Origin: Acidimicrobiia bacterium
Lineage (GTDB): Bacteria; Actinomycetota; Acidimicrobiia; IMCC26256; JAMXLJ01
Direction of reading: 5' to 3'
NCBI GenBank assembly: GCA_024281095.1
Contig: JAMXLJ010000070.1
Span: 41,730-105,729, forward strand
DNA: 64,000 nucleotides
Position numbers and translations under genes: made by a program. The notes below the pieces were generated by a model. It made no database searches, had not been told where the DNA came from, and saw only the letters and a program-made list of their open reading frames with translations. Shown in pieces: positions 35,247 to 45,000 of this stretch; position 1 is the first letter of the stretch, and each line of letters begins with the position of its first letter.

Positions 35247-38155
35247 TCCGCAACCTGACCTTCCGCTCGAAGCTGATCCTGCTCGTGGCCGTGCCGCTGT
35301 GCGCGCTCGTCGCCGTGACGGTGCCGGGTGTCACGAGCCGGCTGTCGGTCGTGCGCGCCGAGACCCGGGCCCAGCACCTCCAGGGTCCGTCGGCCGCGAT
35401 CACGCAACTGGTGCAGGCCCTCGACAACGAGCATGCGCTCTCGAACTGGTACGTCGCCACCGGTGACCTGCGCGTGGTGGCTCAGCTCAAGGCCGCGCGC
35501 ACGCAGACGAACCGCGCCGTCGCGGACCTCCGAACGCGGGCTCCGGAGTTGCGCGTCGCCGGCGCGGACTCGGCCGCGGGAAGTGTCAATGCATTGCTCA
35601 TCCGGATGCAGCGCGCCGGAAAGACGCGCCAAGCGGTGGACCGACGCGACGCGTCGCTCGAGTCACTGAACGGTTACTACGAGGACTCGGTCCGCGAAGC
35701 GCTCACGACCGTCGACGCGATGGGCTTCTCGCTGCGGGACGCGAGCGAGGTGGCGAACCTGCGCGACTTCGCAACCGTGCTGCGGCTGGCCGCGGCGGCC
35801 GGGCAGGAACGCGCACTCCTCACGGCGGGATTCGCCCAGGGGCTGCTGCCTTCGGCGCTCCTGCAGGACGCCGTCGGCGCTGTCGCGGCCCAGGACGCGT
35901 ACCGAGCGTCCTTCGAGGGCCAGGCCTCCGCATCGTTGCGGAGTGCGTTCGCGGCCCGGATCCGTTCTGGGGGGTCAGTCTCGGATCCGGTGCGCGCCCT
36001 GCGCGGCGCGGCGTTCGCCGGGCACCTCGGTGGCAACGCCGTTGCCGCGCAGCGGTGGTACGACGCGAGCACGAAACAGACCGAGGTGCTGTTCGCGGCC
36101 GCACGCGGCGTACTCACGCAGTCGGACCACTTCGGTACCGGCCGCAAGAACACCGCACAGAGCGAGATGCTGGTCTACGGCGCGGGCGCACTGGGTGCGC
36201 TGCTGCTCGCACTCGGTCTCGCGTTCGTCATCGCACGCTCGGCGACCCGCTCGATTCGCCGGCTGACCGCTGCGGCCGACGACGTGACGGAGCGGAAGCT
36301 CCCGCATCTTCTCGACGCACTGCAGTCGGGCGGTGTGCCGAGCGACATCGCCGACGTGACCCCGGTGCCGGTGGAGTCCCGCGACGAGATCGGCGCGCTC
36401 GCACGTGCGTTCAACGAGATGGAGCAGGCCCTGGTCGACGTCGCACGTGAGCAGAGCGTGCTCCTGCGGCGGGGCGTCAGCGAGCTGTACGTGAACCTGG
36501 CCCGCCGCAACCAGAACCTGCTCGAGCGCCAGATCCGCATGATCGACGCGCTGGAGCGCGACGAAGCCGATCCCGACCGTCTCGGTGAGCTGTTCGGCGT
36601 CGACCACCTCGCGACGCGCATGCGCCGCAACGCCGAGAGCCTCCTCGTGCTGGCCAGCGCCGAGGCGGCGCGGCAATGGGGCGTGCCGGTCCCGCTGCGC
36701 GACGTCGTGCGGTCCGCGGCCTCGGAGATCGCCGACTACGCGCGCGTCGACGTGGTCGGTCTCGACGACAGGTTGCAGCTGACCGGCGCGGCCGTAGTCG
36801 ACGTGACACACCTGCTCGCGGAGCTCCTCGAGAACGCCACGAGCTTCTCGCCGCCGGACTCGCGTGTCGTCGTTGCCGGTGAATGGCGCGACTCGTCGTA
36901 CGTGCTGTCGATCACCGACCGGGGCATCGGGATCGACGACGCCCGTGTCGAGCTCGCCAACCGCGTGTTGTCGGAGCCACCGGCGCCCGGGCTCGCCCTC
37001 TCGCGCTCGCTCGGTCTCATCGTGGTGTCGCACCTCGCCGGGCGCACAGGTGCTGCGGTCGCGTTGCATTCCGATGGTTCCGGAACGACTGCCTCGGTGA
37101 CTCTGCCGGCGTCGTTGCTCGCGACGCCCGGCGCGTCGGATCCGTTCCCGGGGTCCGAGAGCATCCCCGCCCCGACAGCGGACGCCTCGACGCCGGCGAC
37201 GGCTGTGTCGGGCCCGGTGTCCGCGGTGATCGAGCTGCCGGCAGCCGGCCGAGACGACGACGCGACCGAGACCTTGCCGCGTCGCGTCCCCGGCGCGACC
37301 GCAGGCGTTCAGGGGGCACCACCGGCCGGCCTCGGACGTGAGGAGCGCCCGCCTGCGCCGCCCGCGCCTGTCGAGGCGCGAGACACGGCGCTCGACGACA
37401 CGTTCACGCCTCCGCCCACGCCGCCTCTGCCGCCCTTGGCTCCGCCGCCCGCACCGAGCGTGCCGATCCCGGTGGATTTCCACGTCTTCGACGAGCCGGG
37501 CGGAGCCGACCAGCCTGCCGACACGGATGGTCAGAGCGGCGACAGCGTCGACAGCGCGCAAACGAGCCTCGTCGACGACTTCCTGCCCCACGCGTCGGAT
37601 ACGTCCGCCGCGTCGACCCGGCGGGCCCGTCGCCGCTCACCGCGGCCCGCGCGCATCGAGCGTGCGTCGCGGTCGCGGGGGCGGATGCGGCGGAACCGTG
37701 ACGGCGGCGTGTCGGACGAGTGGCTCGATCCCGAGCGTCTGTCGACCGACGCGGACCAGGGCGTGTCGTGGCTGCGTCCCGAAGAGCCGGCCCCGGCTTC
37801 GGGTCACCCGGTGGCCGAGCAGGTCGCCGCAGTCGACCGACCCGCGCCGCCTGAGCAGGACCAGGAGCCGCGAGACGACGACCTCGACCGCGCCGCGGCC
37901 GGGCGACCGCTGACCGCCGCCGGCCTGCCGCAACGCCAGCCGCGCGACGCGGCCACGGCAACGCCGCCCGGGCCGCCCCCGGACGTCGCGAGCTCGCGCG
38001 GCGAGACGCACGACGCTCCGGCGAACCGCGCACCGGAACAGGTGATGGAACTCCTCGCCCGCTTCGAGGCCGGCCGTCGTCGGGGCGCCTTGGACGCCCA
38101 CAACGAGACCGCACCGACCGAGGCGCGCGTGCCCGGAAGACCGGAGGACGACTGA
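35243..38155 (+). CDS. cvnA: CvnA-like sensor histidine kinase of a conservon
   Basis: 970 residues: membrane segment 1 (about 10-28), extracytoplasmic nitrate/nitrite-sensor-like helical domain (about 35-305), membrane segment 2 (about 313-332), HAMP (about 332-395), a dimerisation region with NLLERQIRMIDALERDEADPD and DHLATRMRRN (candidate phospho-His), HATPase domain (LLAELLENATSFSPPDS and DRGIGID), then about 300 residues rich in Pro/Ala/Asp. A conserved-looking terminal motif (VMELLARFEAGRRRG) ends it, as in streptomycete CvnA. With the next three genes it forms a CvnABCD set, thought to work as a membrane-linked G-protein-like switch. GTG start overlaps the upstream stop. Confidence 0.88.
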   Translation: MIRNLTFRSKLILLVAVPLCALVAVTVPGVTSRLSVVRAETRAQHLQGPSAAITQLVQALDNEHALSNWYVATGDLRVVAQLKAARTQTNRAVADLRTRAPELRVAGADSAAGSVNALLIRMQRAGKTRQAVDRRDASLESLNGYYEDSVREALTTVDAMGFSLRDASEVANLRDFATVLRLAAAAGQERALLTAGFAQGLLPSALLQDAVGAVAAQDAYRASFEGQASASLRSAFAARIRSGGSVSDPVRALRGAAFAGHLGGNAVAAQRWYDASTKQTEVLFAAARGVLTQSDHFGTGRKNTAQSEMLVYGAGALGALLLALGLAFVIARSATRSIRRLTAAADDVTERKLPHLLDALQSGGVPSDIADVTPVPVESRDEIGALARAFNEMEQALVDVAREQSVLLRRGVSELYVNLARRNQNLLERQIRMIDALERDEADPDRLGELFGVDHLATRMRRNAESLLVLASAEAARQWGVPVPLRDVVRSAASEIADYARVDVVGLDDRLQLTGAAVVDVTHLLAELLENATSFSPPDSRVVVAGEWRDSSYVLSITDRGIGIDDARVELANRVLSEPPAPGLALSRSLGLIVVSHLAGRTGAAVALHSDGSGTTASVTLPASLLATPGASDPFPGSESIPAPTADASTPATAVSGPVSAVIELPAAGRDDDATETLPRRVPGATAGVQGAPPAGLGREERPPAPPAPVEARDTALDDTFTPPPTPPLPPLAPPPAPSVPIPVDFHVFDEPGGADQPADTDGQSGDSVDSAQTSLVDDFLPHASDTSAASTRRARRRSPRPARIERASRSRGRMRRNRDGGVSDEWLDPERLSTDADQGVSWLRPEEPAPASGHPVAEQVAAVDRPAPPEQDQEPRDDDLDRAAAGRPLTAAGLPQRQPRDAATATPPGPPPDVASSRGETHDAPANRAPEQVMELLARFEAGRRRGALDAHNETAPTEARVPGRPEDD

Positions 38156-38577
38156 TGCAGACGCTCAGCACCGACGCCCGCAACCTCAACTGGCTGGTCT
38201 CGAACTTCGTGGACCGCGTCGCCGCGGTCACCGAAGCCGTCGTCGTCTCGTCGGACGGCCTGCTGATCGCGATGTCGGAGTCGATCGAGCGCGCGGTGGG
38301 CGATCGGCTCGCCGCCGTGGCCGCCGGCCTCATGAGCATTGCGAGAGGTGCCGGGCGGCCGATGGGCTCCGGCGCCGTACGTCAGATCGTCATCGAGCTC
38401 GAGCACAGCCTTCTCGTCGTGATGTGCATCAGCGACGGGTCCGCGCTTGCGGTCAATGCGACACGTCCGTGCGACATCGGCCTCGTGGCGTACGAGATGG
38501 CCGTGTTGGTCGAGAAGGCCGGTGCCGCGCTCACACCGCAACTCGTAGCCGAGCTGAAGGCGGCGCTCCCGCAGTGA
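38155..38577 (+). CDS. cvnB: CvnB-like roadblock/LC7 protein
   Basis: 140 residues of the roadblock/LC7 fold: LNWLVSNFVDRVAAVTEAVVVSSDGLLIAMSESI, GGRPMGSGAVRQIVIELEHSLLVVM and a C-terminal helix. It is probably a regulator of the GTPase encoded two genes on, since roadblock proteins act on small GTPases in MglAB-type systems. The ATG overlaps the last base of the kinase stop (TGATG). Its own stop overlaps the next start by GTGA. Confidence 0.92.
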   Translation: MQTLSTDARNLNWLVSNFVDRVAAVTEAVVVSSDGLLIAMSESIERAVGDRLAAVAAGLMSIARGAGRPMGSGAVRQIVIELEHSLLVVMCISDGSALAVNATRPCDIGLVAYEMAVLVEKAGAALTPQLVAELKAALPQ

Positions 38578-38960
38578 GCACGTCCACGGAGTCGCGCGAC
38601 GATCCCGAGAAGATGGACGGGCCGGAACGACTGGTGCGTCCGTACGTCGTGACGCGCGGACGGACGCACGCCGCCGGCCGCGACGTTCCGATCGAGACCG
38701 TCGTCGTCGCCGAAACCCCTCACGGGCCGCTCCCGGCCACGATGCCCGTCGAAGCCACGATGATCGTGACTCTGTGCCGCGACCCGATGTCGATCCTGGA
38801 GTTGGCGGCACGCGCGCGCATTCCCGTCGGTGTCGCGCGGGTGTTGGTCGCCGATCTCGAAGAGCTCGGGGTCGTCCGTCTCGGTCGAGTCGTCGACGCC
38901 GAGGAGCAGGACAACGTCACCCTGCTGGAGAGGTTGCTGGATGGCATTCGCGCACTCTGA
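38574..38960 (+). CDS. cvnC: CvnC-like DUF742 protein
   Basis: 128 residues. The DUF742 core is RLVRPYVVTRGRT, IETVVVAE, then a winged-helix-like part LCRDPMSILELAARARIPVGVARVLVADLEELGVVRL. In conservons this protein bridges the kinase and the GTPase; the molecular role is unknown. GTG start overlaps the roadblock stop (GTGA), and the 3' end overlaps the GTPase gene by 20 bases. Confidence 0.9.
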   Translation: MSTSTESRDDPEKMDGPERLVRPYVVTRGRTHAAGRDVPIETVVVAETPHGPLPATMPVEATMIVTLCRDPMSILELAARARIPVGVARVLVADLEELGVVRLGRVVDAEEQDNVTLLERLLDGIRAL

Positions 38961-39567
38961 CAGCGAACACGCCGCGCCCGTGCGGCCGTCGGCACCCATG
39001 TCGGTGAAGCTGCTCGTCGCGGGCGGGTTCGCGGTCGGCAAGACGACGTTCGTGAGCGCGATCTCGGAGATCGACCCGTTGACGACCGAGGCCGCGATGA
39101 CGTCGGTCGGTGTCGGCGTTGACGACGCCGGGCCCGTCGCCACGACGAAGACCACGACGACAGTTGCGATGGACTTCGGGCGCATCACCCTCGACGCGGG
39201 TCTCGTGCTCTATCTCTTCGGCACACCCGGCCAGGACCGCTTCTGGTTCATGTGGGACGAGTTGACGCGTGGAGCGCTGGGCGCCGTGGTGCTCGCCGAC
39301 ACGCGCCGGTTGGACGACTCGTTCCCCGCCGTCGACTATTTCGAGACGCGCGGTGTGCCGTTCGTCGTCGCGGTCAACTGTTTCGACGGTTACGCGCGGC
39401 ACAACGCGCGCGATGTTCGCGAGGCGCTCGTCGTGCCCGACGAGATTCCCGTGGTGCTCTGCGACGCGCGCCACCGCGGCTCCGTGAAGACCGTCCTCGT
39501 CCTGCTCGTGGAAGAGGCCCTCAGGCGGGCGCGCCTGGCCGCGGCCTCATCTGCTCCCGCTCGCTGA
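38941..39567 (+). CDS. cvnD: CvnD-like Ras-type GTPase
   Basis: 208 residues. Walker A is GGFAVGKTT, switch II is FGTPGQDRFW (the usual DxxG replaced by a TPG variant, as in CvnD/MglA), and AVNCFDG stands where NKxD is expected. It is a small GTP-binding protein expected to cycle with CvnB. ATG at 38941; a second ATG before SVKLLVAGG (38998) is possible. The stop codon lies inside a copy of the dispersed GC repeat (39558-39590). Confidence 0.9.
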   Translation: MAFAHSDSEHAAPVRPSAPMSVKLLVAGGFAVGKTTFVSAISEIDPLTTEAAMTSVGVGVDDAGPVATTKTTTTVAMDFGRITLDAGLVLYLFGTPGQDRFWFMWDELTRGALGAVVLADTRRLDDSFPAVDYFETRGVPFVVAVNCFDGYARHNARDVREALVVPDEIPVVLCDARHRGSVKTVLVLLVEEALRRARLAAASSAPAR

Positions 39568-39590
39568 GGGTCGGGATACCGGGCCCTCGG
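39558..39590 (-). repeat. Partial inverted copy of the dispersed GC-palindromic repeat
   Basis: On alignment with the reverse complement of the 39634-39700 copy, 26 of 33 positions match, including TCGCTG and CGGGATACC. It overlaps the 3' end of cvnD and faces the full copy 43 bp away, like a bacterial interspersed mosaic (BIME-like) pair. Confidence 0.5.
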
Positions 39591-39633
39591 ACCCCGTGTC
39601 GGGATGCCCACGGTGAGCGGTCAGTAAAGAGCC

Positions 39634-39700
39634 GCTGTTGGCGCGGGAGCGGCGAGCGCCCGCGGCCCGGGTATCCCGGGCCGCAGCGAGTGCGACCAGA
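39634..39700 (+). repeat. 67-bp dispersed repeat with perfect hairpin, copy B
   Basis: It matches 51057-51123 at 64 of 67 positions. Its core is GCGGCCCGGG-TAT-CCCGGGCCGC (39662-39684), a perfect 10-bp stem with a 3-base loop. It lies in the 243-bp gap between cvnD and etfB. REP-like element or terminator. Confidence 0.75.
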
Positions 39701-39810
39701 CAAACACAGCACGGTTTCGCAGAGCTCTCACGTTCGCGCCAGAATCGGGCGGTCAATGCCGCTGCCATCTTGACGCGGCGCGGCTCTGCCCGGTCACCAG
39801 AGGAGCACGA

Positions 39811-40590
39811 GTGAACGTCGTCGTCTGCGTGAAGCAGATCCCCGATCCCGCCACGCCGGGTTCCCTCGACAGCGACAACACCCTGAAGCGCGAGGGCAAG
39901 CTCATCCTCGACGAGTCCGACAGCTTCGGCGTCGAGATGGCGCTCCAGCTCGTCGACAAGGCGGGCGGCGGCGAGGTGACGCTCGTCTCCATGGCGCCCA
40001 ACAACGAGGTGTCGGGGCTCCGCACCGCGCTGGCGATGGGCGCGCACAAGGCGATCCTCGTCTCCGACGACGCGCTCGCCGGCACTGATGCTCTCGGCAC
40101 GGCCAAGGTGCTCGCCAAGGCGGTCGAGCGCGCCGGCGACGTCGACCTCGTCATCGCGGCCACCGAGTCGACCGACGGGTACACCGGCACGGTGCCGCCC
40201 CAGATCGCCGAGCGCCTGGGGTGGCCGTCGCTCACCTACGCCCGCAAGGTCGAGATCGGCGATGGCAAGGTGACGATCGAGCGCCAGACCGAGGCCGGGT
40301 ACGACGTGGTCGACGCCTCGCTGCCCGCAGTGGTGAGCGTGACCGCGGGTGTGGTCGAGCCGCGCTACCCGTCGTTCAAGGGAATCATGGCGGCCAAGAA
40401 CAAGCCGGTCGACCAGGTGACTGTCGGCGACCTCGGCCTCTCGCCCGACGACGTCGGATGGAAGGGTGCGCGCCAGGAGATCACGAAGGTGGAGCCCGCG
40501 CCCGCGCGACAGGCCGGCGAAAAGATCGAGGACGACGGCGAGTCGTTCCAGCGCATCGTCCAATACCTCGAAAACCTGAAGATCATCTAG
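39811..40590 (+). CDS. etfB: Electron transfer flavoprotein beta subunit
   Basis: 259 residues: MNVVVCVKQIPDPATPGSLD start, the LISGxxA-like AMP region, the ETF-beta signature VTAGVVEPRYPSFKGIMAAKNKPV, and a C-terminal helix. With EtfA it carries electrons from acyl-CoA dehydrogenases (two are encoded in this window) to the respiratory chain through an ETF dehydrogenase that is not seen here. GTG start with GAGGAG 6 bases upstream. It is 65 bp before etfA. Confidence 0.96.
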   Translation: MNVVVCVKQIPDPATPGSLDSDNTLKREGKLILDESDSFGVEMALQLVDKAGGGEVTLVSMAPNNEVSGLRTALAMGAHKAILVSDDALAGTDALGTAKVLAKAVERAGDVDLVIAATESTDGYTGTVPPQIAERLGWPSLTYARKVEIGDGKVTIERQTEAGYDVVDASLPAVVSVTAGVVEPRYPSFKGIMAAKNKPVDQVTVGDLGLSPDDVGWKGARQEITKVEPAPARQAGEKIEDDGESFQRIVQYLENLKII

Positions 40591-40655
40591 CTCTCGCGCC
40601 GAGAGGTAGCAGCCCCACGACGCGCCGCGCCGGCGGCGAAAGGACGAACGGAACC

Positions 40656-41624
40656 ATGGCTCTCTCGAAGGTTTGGGTGTACGCAGAGGCCGAAGGTGGC
40701 ACGCCGCTCTCGGCGACGCTGGAGCTGCTCACGAAAGCGCGCGAGATCGGCGACACCGTGGAAGCGGTCTTCGTGGGCGCCGACGCCGACGCGGTCGCGG
40801 CGAAGCTCGGTGAGTACGGCGCCGCGAAGGTGTATGCGGCCGATCCCGGTCAGACGCTCACGGGCGTCGTCGCGGCGGCCGCGATCGCGAAGCTCGTCGA
40901 AGAGCACCAGCCGGACCTGATTCTGTTCGCGCAGAGCTACGACGGCCGCGACGCGATCGCGCGGCTCTCGGTGAAGCTCGACCGCCCGGTCCTCACCAAC
41001 GGCATGTCAGTCGGGGTGGAGGGTGACAACGTCACCGTCGGCACCGCGATCTTCGGCGGCAACCTCCTCGTCGACACGACGTTCCGCAGCGAGAAGCCGT
41101 ACCTGGCCGCCATCCGGCCCAAGTCGTTCGCCGCCGAGCCCGGTGGCGCGGGTGCCGCCGAGGTCGTGAAGGTCGAGGGGTTCGACGCCGGGCGAGCTGC
41201 CGAGGCAACGGTCCGCGACCGTCACGTCGAAGAGCGCGAAGGGCCGAAGCTCGAGGATGCGACCGTCGTGGTCTCCGGTGGTCGGGGCATCGGCGCGCCA
41301 GAGAACTACGAGCCGCTCGTCGAGGAGCTGGCGAAGCTGCTCAAGGGCGCATCGGGAGCATCGCGTGCGATCGTCGACGCGGGCTGGGTTCCGTACGCGA
41401 AGCAGGTCGGTCAGACCGGCAAGACCGTGAAGCCGCGCGTCTACATCGCCCTCGGGATCTCCGGTGCCACGCAGCACATGGTCGGCATGAAGGGATCCGA
41501 CAACATCATCGCCGTCAACAAGGACGGGGAAGCGCCGATCTTCAGCATCGCCGACCTCGGCATCGTCGGCGACGTACACAAGGTCGTGCCGAAGATCATC
41601 GAGGCGCTCAAGGCGCGCAGCTGA
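40656..41624 (+). CDS. etfA: Electron transfer flavoprotein alpha subunit
   Basis: 322 residues. N-terminal ETF domain (MALSKVWVYAEAEGGT..), then the FAD-binding C-terminal domain with VVSGGRGIGAPENYE, QVGQTGKTVKPRVYIALGISGATQH and MKGSDNIIAVNKD. It binds the redox-active FAD and partners EtfB. ATG start with GAAAGGA upstream. It is convergent with the STAS-protein gene, with 19 bp between stops. Confidence 0.97.
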   Translation: MALSKVWVYAEAEGGTPLSATLELLTKAREIGDTVEAVFVGADADAVAAKLGEYGAAKVYAADPGQTLTGVVAAAAIAKLVEEHQPDLILFAQSYDGRDAIARLSVKLDRPVLTNGMSVGVEGDNVTVGTAIFGGNLLVDTTFRSEKPYLAAIRPKSFAAEPGGAGAAEVVKVEGFDAGRAAEATVRDRHVEEREGPKLEDATVVVSGGRGIGAPENYEPLVEELAKLLKGASGASRAIVDAGWVPYAKQVGQTGKTVKPRVYIALGISGATQHMVGMKGSDNIIAVNKDGEAPIFSIADLGIVGDVHKVVPKIIEALKARS

Positions 41625-41643
41625 CACCGCGCCGCTTCGCGCT

Positions 41644-42015
41644 TCAGCTGTCGGAGCCGTCCGGCGATTGCAGCGCAGCCAGGGCATCCTCGACGCTGTC
41701 GTGCAACGGCACCTGTTCGTCCAGCTTCGTCAGCAGGATCACGCGACGCACCAGCGCCGCGTCGGTGACGACGAGGCGCAACTGCCGTCGCCGCGCGTGC
41801 AGCCGTTGGGTCAACTCGAACAGCAGTCGCACACCGGTGCTGTCGAGGTAGGTCGTCTCGGACAGATCCAGCACCAGCGCGTCGGTCTCGGCCGACACGC
41901 GGTCGATGATCGTCGCCCGCACCACCTCGACGTTGGAGAGGTCGACCTCCCCTGCGAGATGGGCGACCAGAGCCCCGTTGACCTCTTCGAGCCGTACTTC
42001 GGCCAACGGCGTCAC
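41644..42015 (-). CDS. STAS-domain anti-sigma-factor antagonist (RsbV-like)
   Basis: 123 residues forming one STAS domain: HLAGEVDLSNVEVVR, LVLDLSETTYLDSTGVRLLFEL with the phosphorylatable Ser in LDSTG. In partner-switching systems the unphosphorylated form captures an RsbW-type kinase and frees a sigma factor. The GTG overlaps the stop of the upstream phosphatase gene (GTGA), so the two are coupled. No sigma factor is adjacent. Confidence 0.92.
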   Translation of the reverse strand: MTPLAEVRLEEVNGALVAHLAGEVDLSNVEVVRATIIDRVSAETDALVLDLSETTYLDSTGVRLLFELTQRLHARRRQLRLVVTDAALVRRVILLTKLDEQVPLHDSVEDALAALQSPDGSDS

Positions 42016-45000
42016 CCCCGCGCCGCTCCACGCAGACGCCGGCGCAGCTTCACTTCGGTGCCTTCGGGGCCGGGAGCGACGTCGACCTCGTCCATGAGTG
42101 CACGGGCCATCTCCAGGCCTCGGCCGCGGTCGCCGTTGGGACGAGGGTCGCGCCAGCGACCCGAGTCGCGGACGGTGAACACCACCGTCGCACCGTCGAA
42201 GCTGCCCTCGACCTGGAACAGGGACTCCGACGTGGAATAGGCGTGCTCGATCGCGTTCGCGGCGATCTCGTTCACCGAGACCGTCACCTCGAACGCTTCG
42301 GTCTGGCTCGCCCCGATGCGAGCGAGCCAGTCGTTGAGTGTCCGGCGCAGCGGCGCGAGCTCGTCGGGGCGCGCCGGCAGGAACAGTTCGAGCGCGCCGT
42401 GCCGGCTGACCGGTCGAACCACGAGGATCGCGACGTCGTCGCTCGGCCCACGCTGCTCCAGCAGCTCGTCGAGGAGATGGTCGGCAAAGCGCTCGAGGTC
42501 GTCGGGGGCGTGCGAGACGGCTTCACCCAGGCGGAGGAACCCGACGTCGAGCGGTTCCCGACGGCGCTCGACCAGGCCGTCGGTGTACATGACGAGCACC
42601 GAGTCTGCCGCGAGCACGGCGTGGTCGTCGGCATACTGCGCGCTGCCCGACGCGCCGAGGGGCATCCCCCGTCCGCCCGGCAGGAACGTGAGCGTGCCAT
42701 CGGCGTCGCGAACGAGCGGCGGTGGATGCCCCGCGCTGGAGAACCGCACCGATCCGGTCGCCGGGGTGAACGCGACCACGAGGAGGGTGGCCATCTCGCC
42801 CTCGGCTGCGCAGACGTAGCCGTTGAGGCGGTCCAGCATCTGGGCGGGCGTGAGGCCTTCGAGCGCGAGGAACTGCAGGGTGTGGCGAAGTTTCCCCATC
42901 GCGGCCGCGGCCCGCACACCGTGACCGACGACGTCGCCGATCGCGAACACGACGCGACCGTCGTCGATGCGCACGACGTCGTACCAGTCTCCGCCGATCT
43001 TCACGCCCGACGTGCCCGGGAGGTATCGGGCCGTGAGCTCGACGTGGTCGAGCTCGGGCAGCTCCTCGGGTAGGAGGCTGCGCTGCAGGATCTCCGCCGT
43101 CGCCTGTTCGCGCTCGAACCGAATCGCGTTCTCGACCGCGGGCGCGACGCGGCGCGCGATCTCCTGCGCGACCGGGACGTCGTCGTCGCGGTAGCGGCGG
43201 CCGGAGGCCGCGTATCCGAACACCAGCGCGCCCAGCATGCCGTCGTCCGGGTCGAACATCGGGACGGTGAGCATGGAGCGGATGGCCGTGTCGCGCGCGG
43301 CGCGCTGTTCCTCCGGATCGCGCAGGAGCGCACGGACGAGCTCGGCCGGGACCGTGGTGAGCAGGACGGGGTTTCCCGTGCGAATCGCCTCGACCGGTGG
43401 AGCAGCGCTGTCCGGCCCGAGCAACGCGGTGTTCGCCAGCTGGTCGGGTGTCAGCTCGCGTCCCGGCTCGACGTGTGCGTAGGCACTGAGCCGCAGGTAG
43501 CCGTCGTCTTCGCGCACGTACACGGCGCACACGTCGGCGAAGGTCGGGAGGACGAGATGGGCGACGCGTTCGAGCCGTGCCGTCGAGTCGAGCTGGATCG
43601 TGACGAGCTCGCCGACGCGGGCGAGCAGCATGAGGTGGTCACGGGCGCGTTCGGCTTCCGCAGCGAGGAACGCGCTGCGGATGGCCTGCTCCAAGCGCGT
43701 CCCGAGCTCCTCTGCGAGGTCGAGGTCGGCCTCGTCGTAGTGCCGGCCGGAGACCTCGGTGTAGAGCAGGAGCAGCACCCCGATCGGCGTGCCGGCGGAT
43801 CCCAGCGGGACCGCCATGGCGGACACCGCATGGTGCCTCGAGATCATGTCGAGGTGTTCCTCGCCGACTGACGCGCGGCGGCGGATGTCGTCGGTGATCT
43901 CGCGTACGAGGGTGCTGCGCTCGAGCAGCGTGCTCCCGAACCCGCCCGTGTTCGACGGGTCGAACGGCCAGCGGTGCTCCGCCTCGACGAGCTGCTCGCG
44001 TAGCTCGGGGTCGGCGTGGGAGATGGCGAAGCGGCGCCGGTGCTCGGTCGTCGGCAGGAGGTAGACGTGGCACGAGTCGGCGAACGTCGGGACCACGATG
44101 TCGCAGACCTTGTCGAGCAGCTCGTCGACGTCGGTGGCGGACGAGAACACGTCGCTCGCCTGCGCGACGAGCTGCGCGCGCCGTTCGGCGCGCTTGCGAT
44201 CGGTGATCTCGATCACCATCGCGCCGAGGCCGATGAGGCCCCCGCCCGGTTCGGCCACCGGATACGCACTGACGAGGAAGTGCCGTTCGGCGCCGGGACG
44301 GGCCTTCGTCTGCCCGCCGACTTCGATACCGACGACGGCCTCGCCGGTGCGCACGACCTCCCGAAACGTCGGTTCGAGCGTCGGCCAGAGGTTCGGGCTC
44401 ACCTCCTCCAACGTGCGGCCGAGGTGCTGCTCGACGGGGATGCCGTCGACATCGGCGAGTGGCCCGTTGACCCGCAGGAACCGGAAGTCGAGGTCGAAGA
44501 AGGCGAGGCCGATCGGCGCGTGATTCAGCAACGTGTCGAGCCGGGCGACCGTCTCGGCCAGTGCGCGGCGCGCGGACTCCGACTCGAGCCGTACGACACG
44601 CTCCTTCTCGAGCGCCTCCCGCAGCTCGTCCTCGGCCTTCCGGTTCAGGATCGCGGCCGCGACGACGTTGGCGACGCCTCGGAGGAACACGACGTCGTCG
44701 TCGCTGAAGGGCCGTGTGCGGGTGGAGTGTGCGGCAAGCACGCCGTACGGCCGTTGCCGCCCGCGGATGGGGACGAGCAGGCCGCTCACGACGCCGAGCT
44801 CGCGCAGGCGGGGCGGCGGAACGAACCGTTCGTCGTCGAACAGGTTGTCGAACGCGACCGGTGCGGCCGTCCGCAATGTGAGCCCGGCCGGGCTGTCGTC
44901 TCGGACGGGGATGGACTCGTTGCCGATCCACGACGCCGGGCTCCCCTGCGAGGAGCGCACGACGAACGCGCCGGCGGCTTCGTCGAGCTCGAGCACCACG

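Noticed and set aside
35975..37591. Long minus-strand open frame across the CvnA kinase (about 538 codons)
   Set aside because: Shadow of the GC-rich coding frame; no domain motifs, while the plus frame has sensor, HAMP and HATPase domains.
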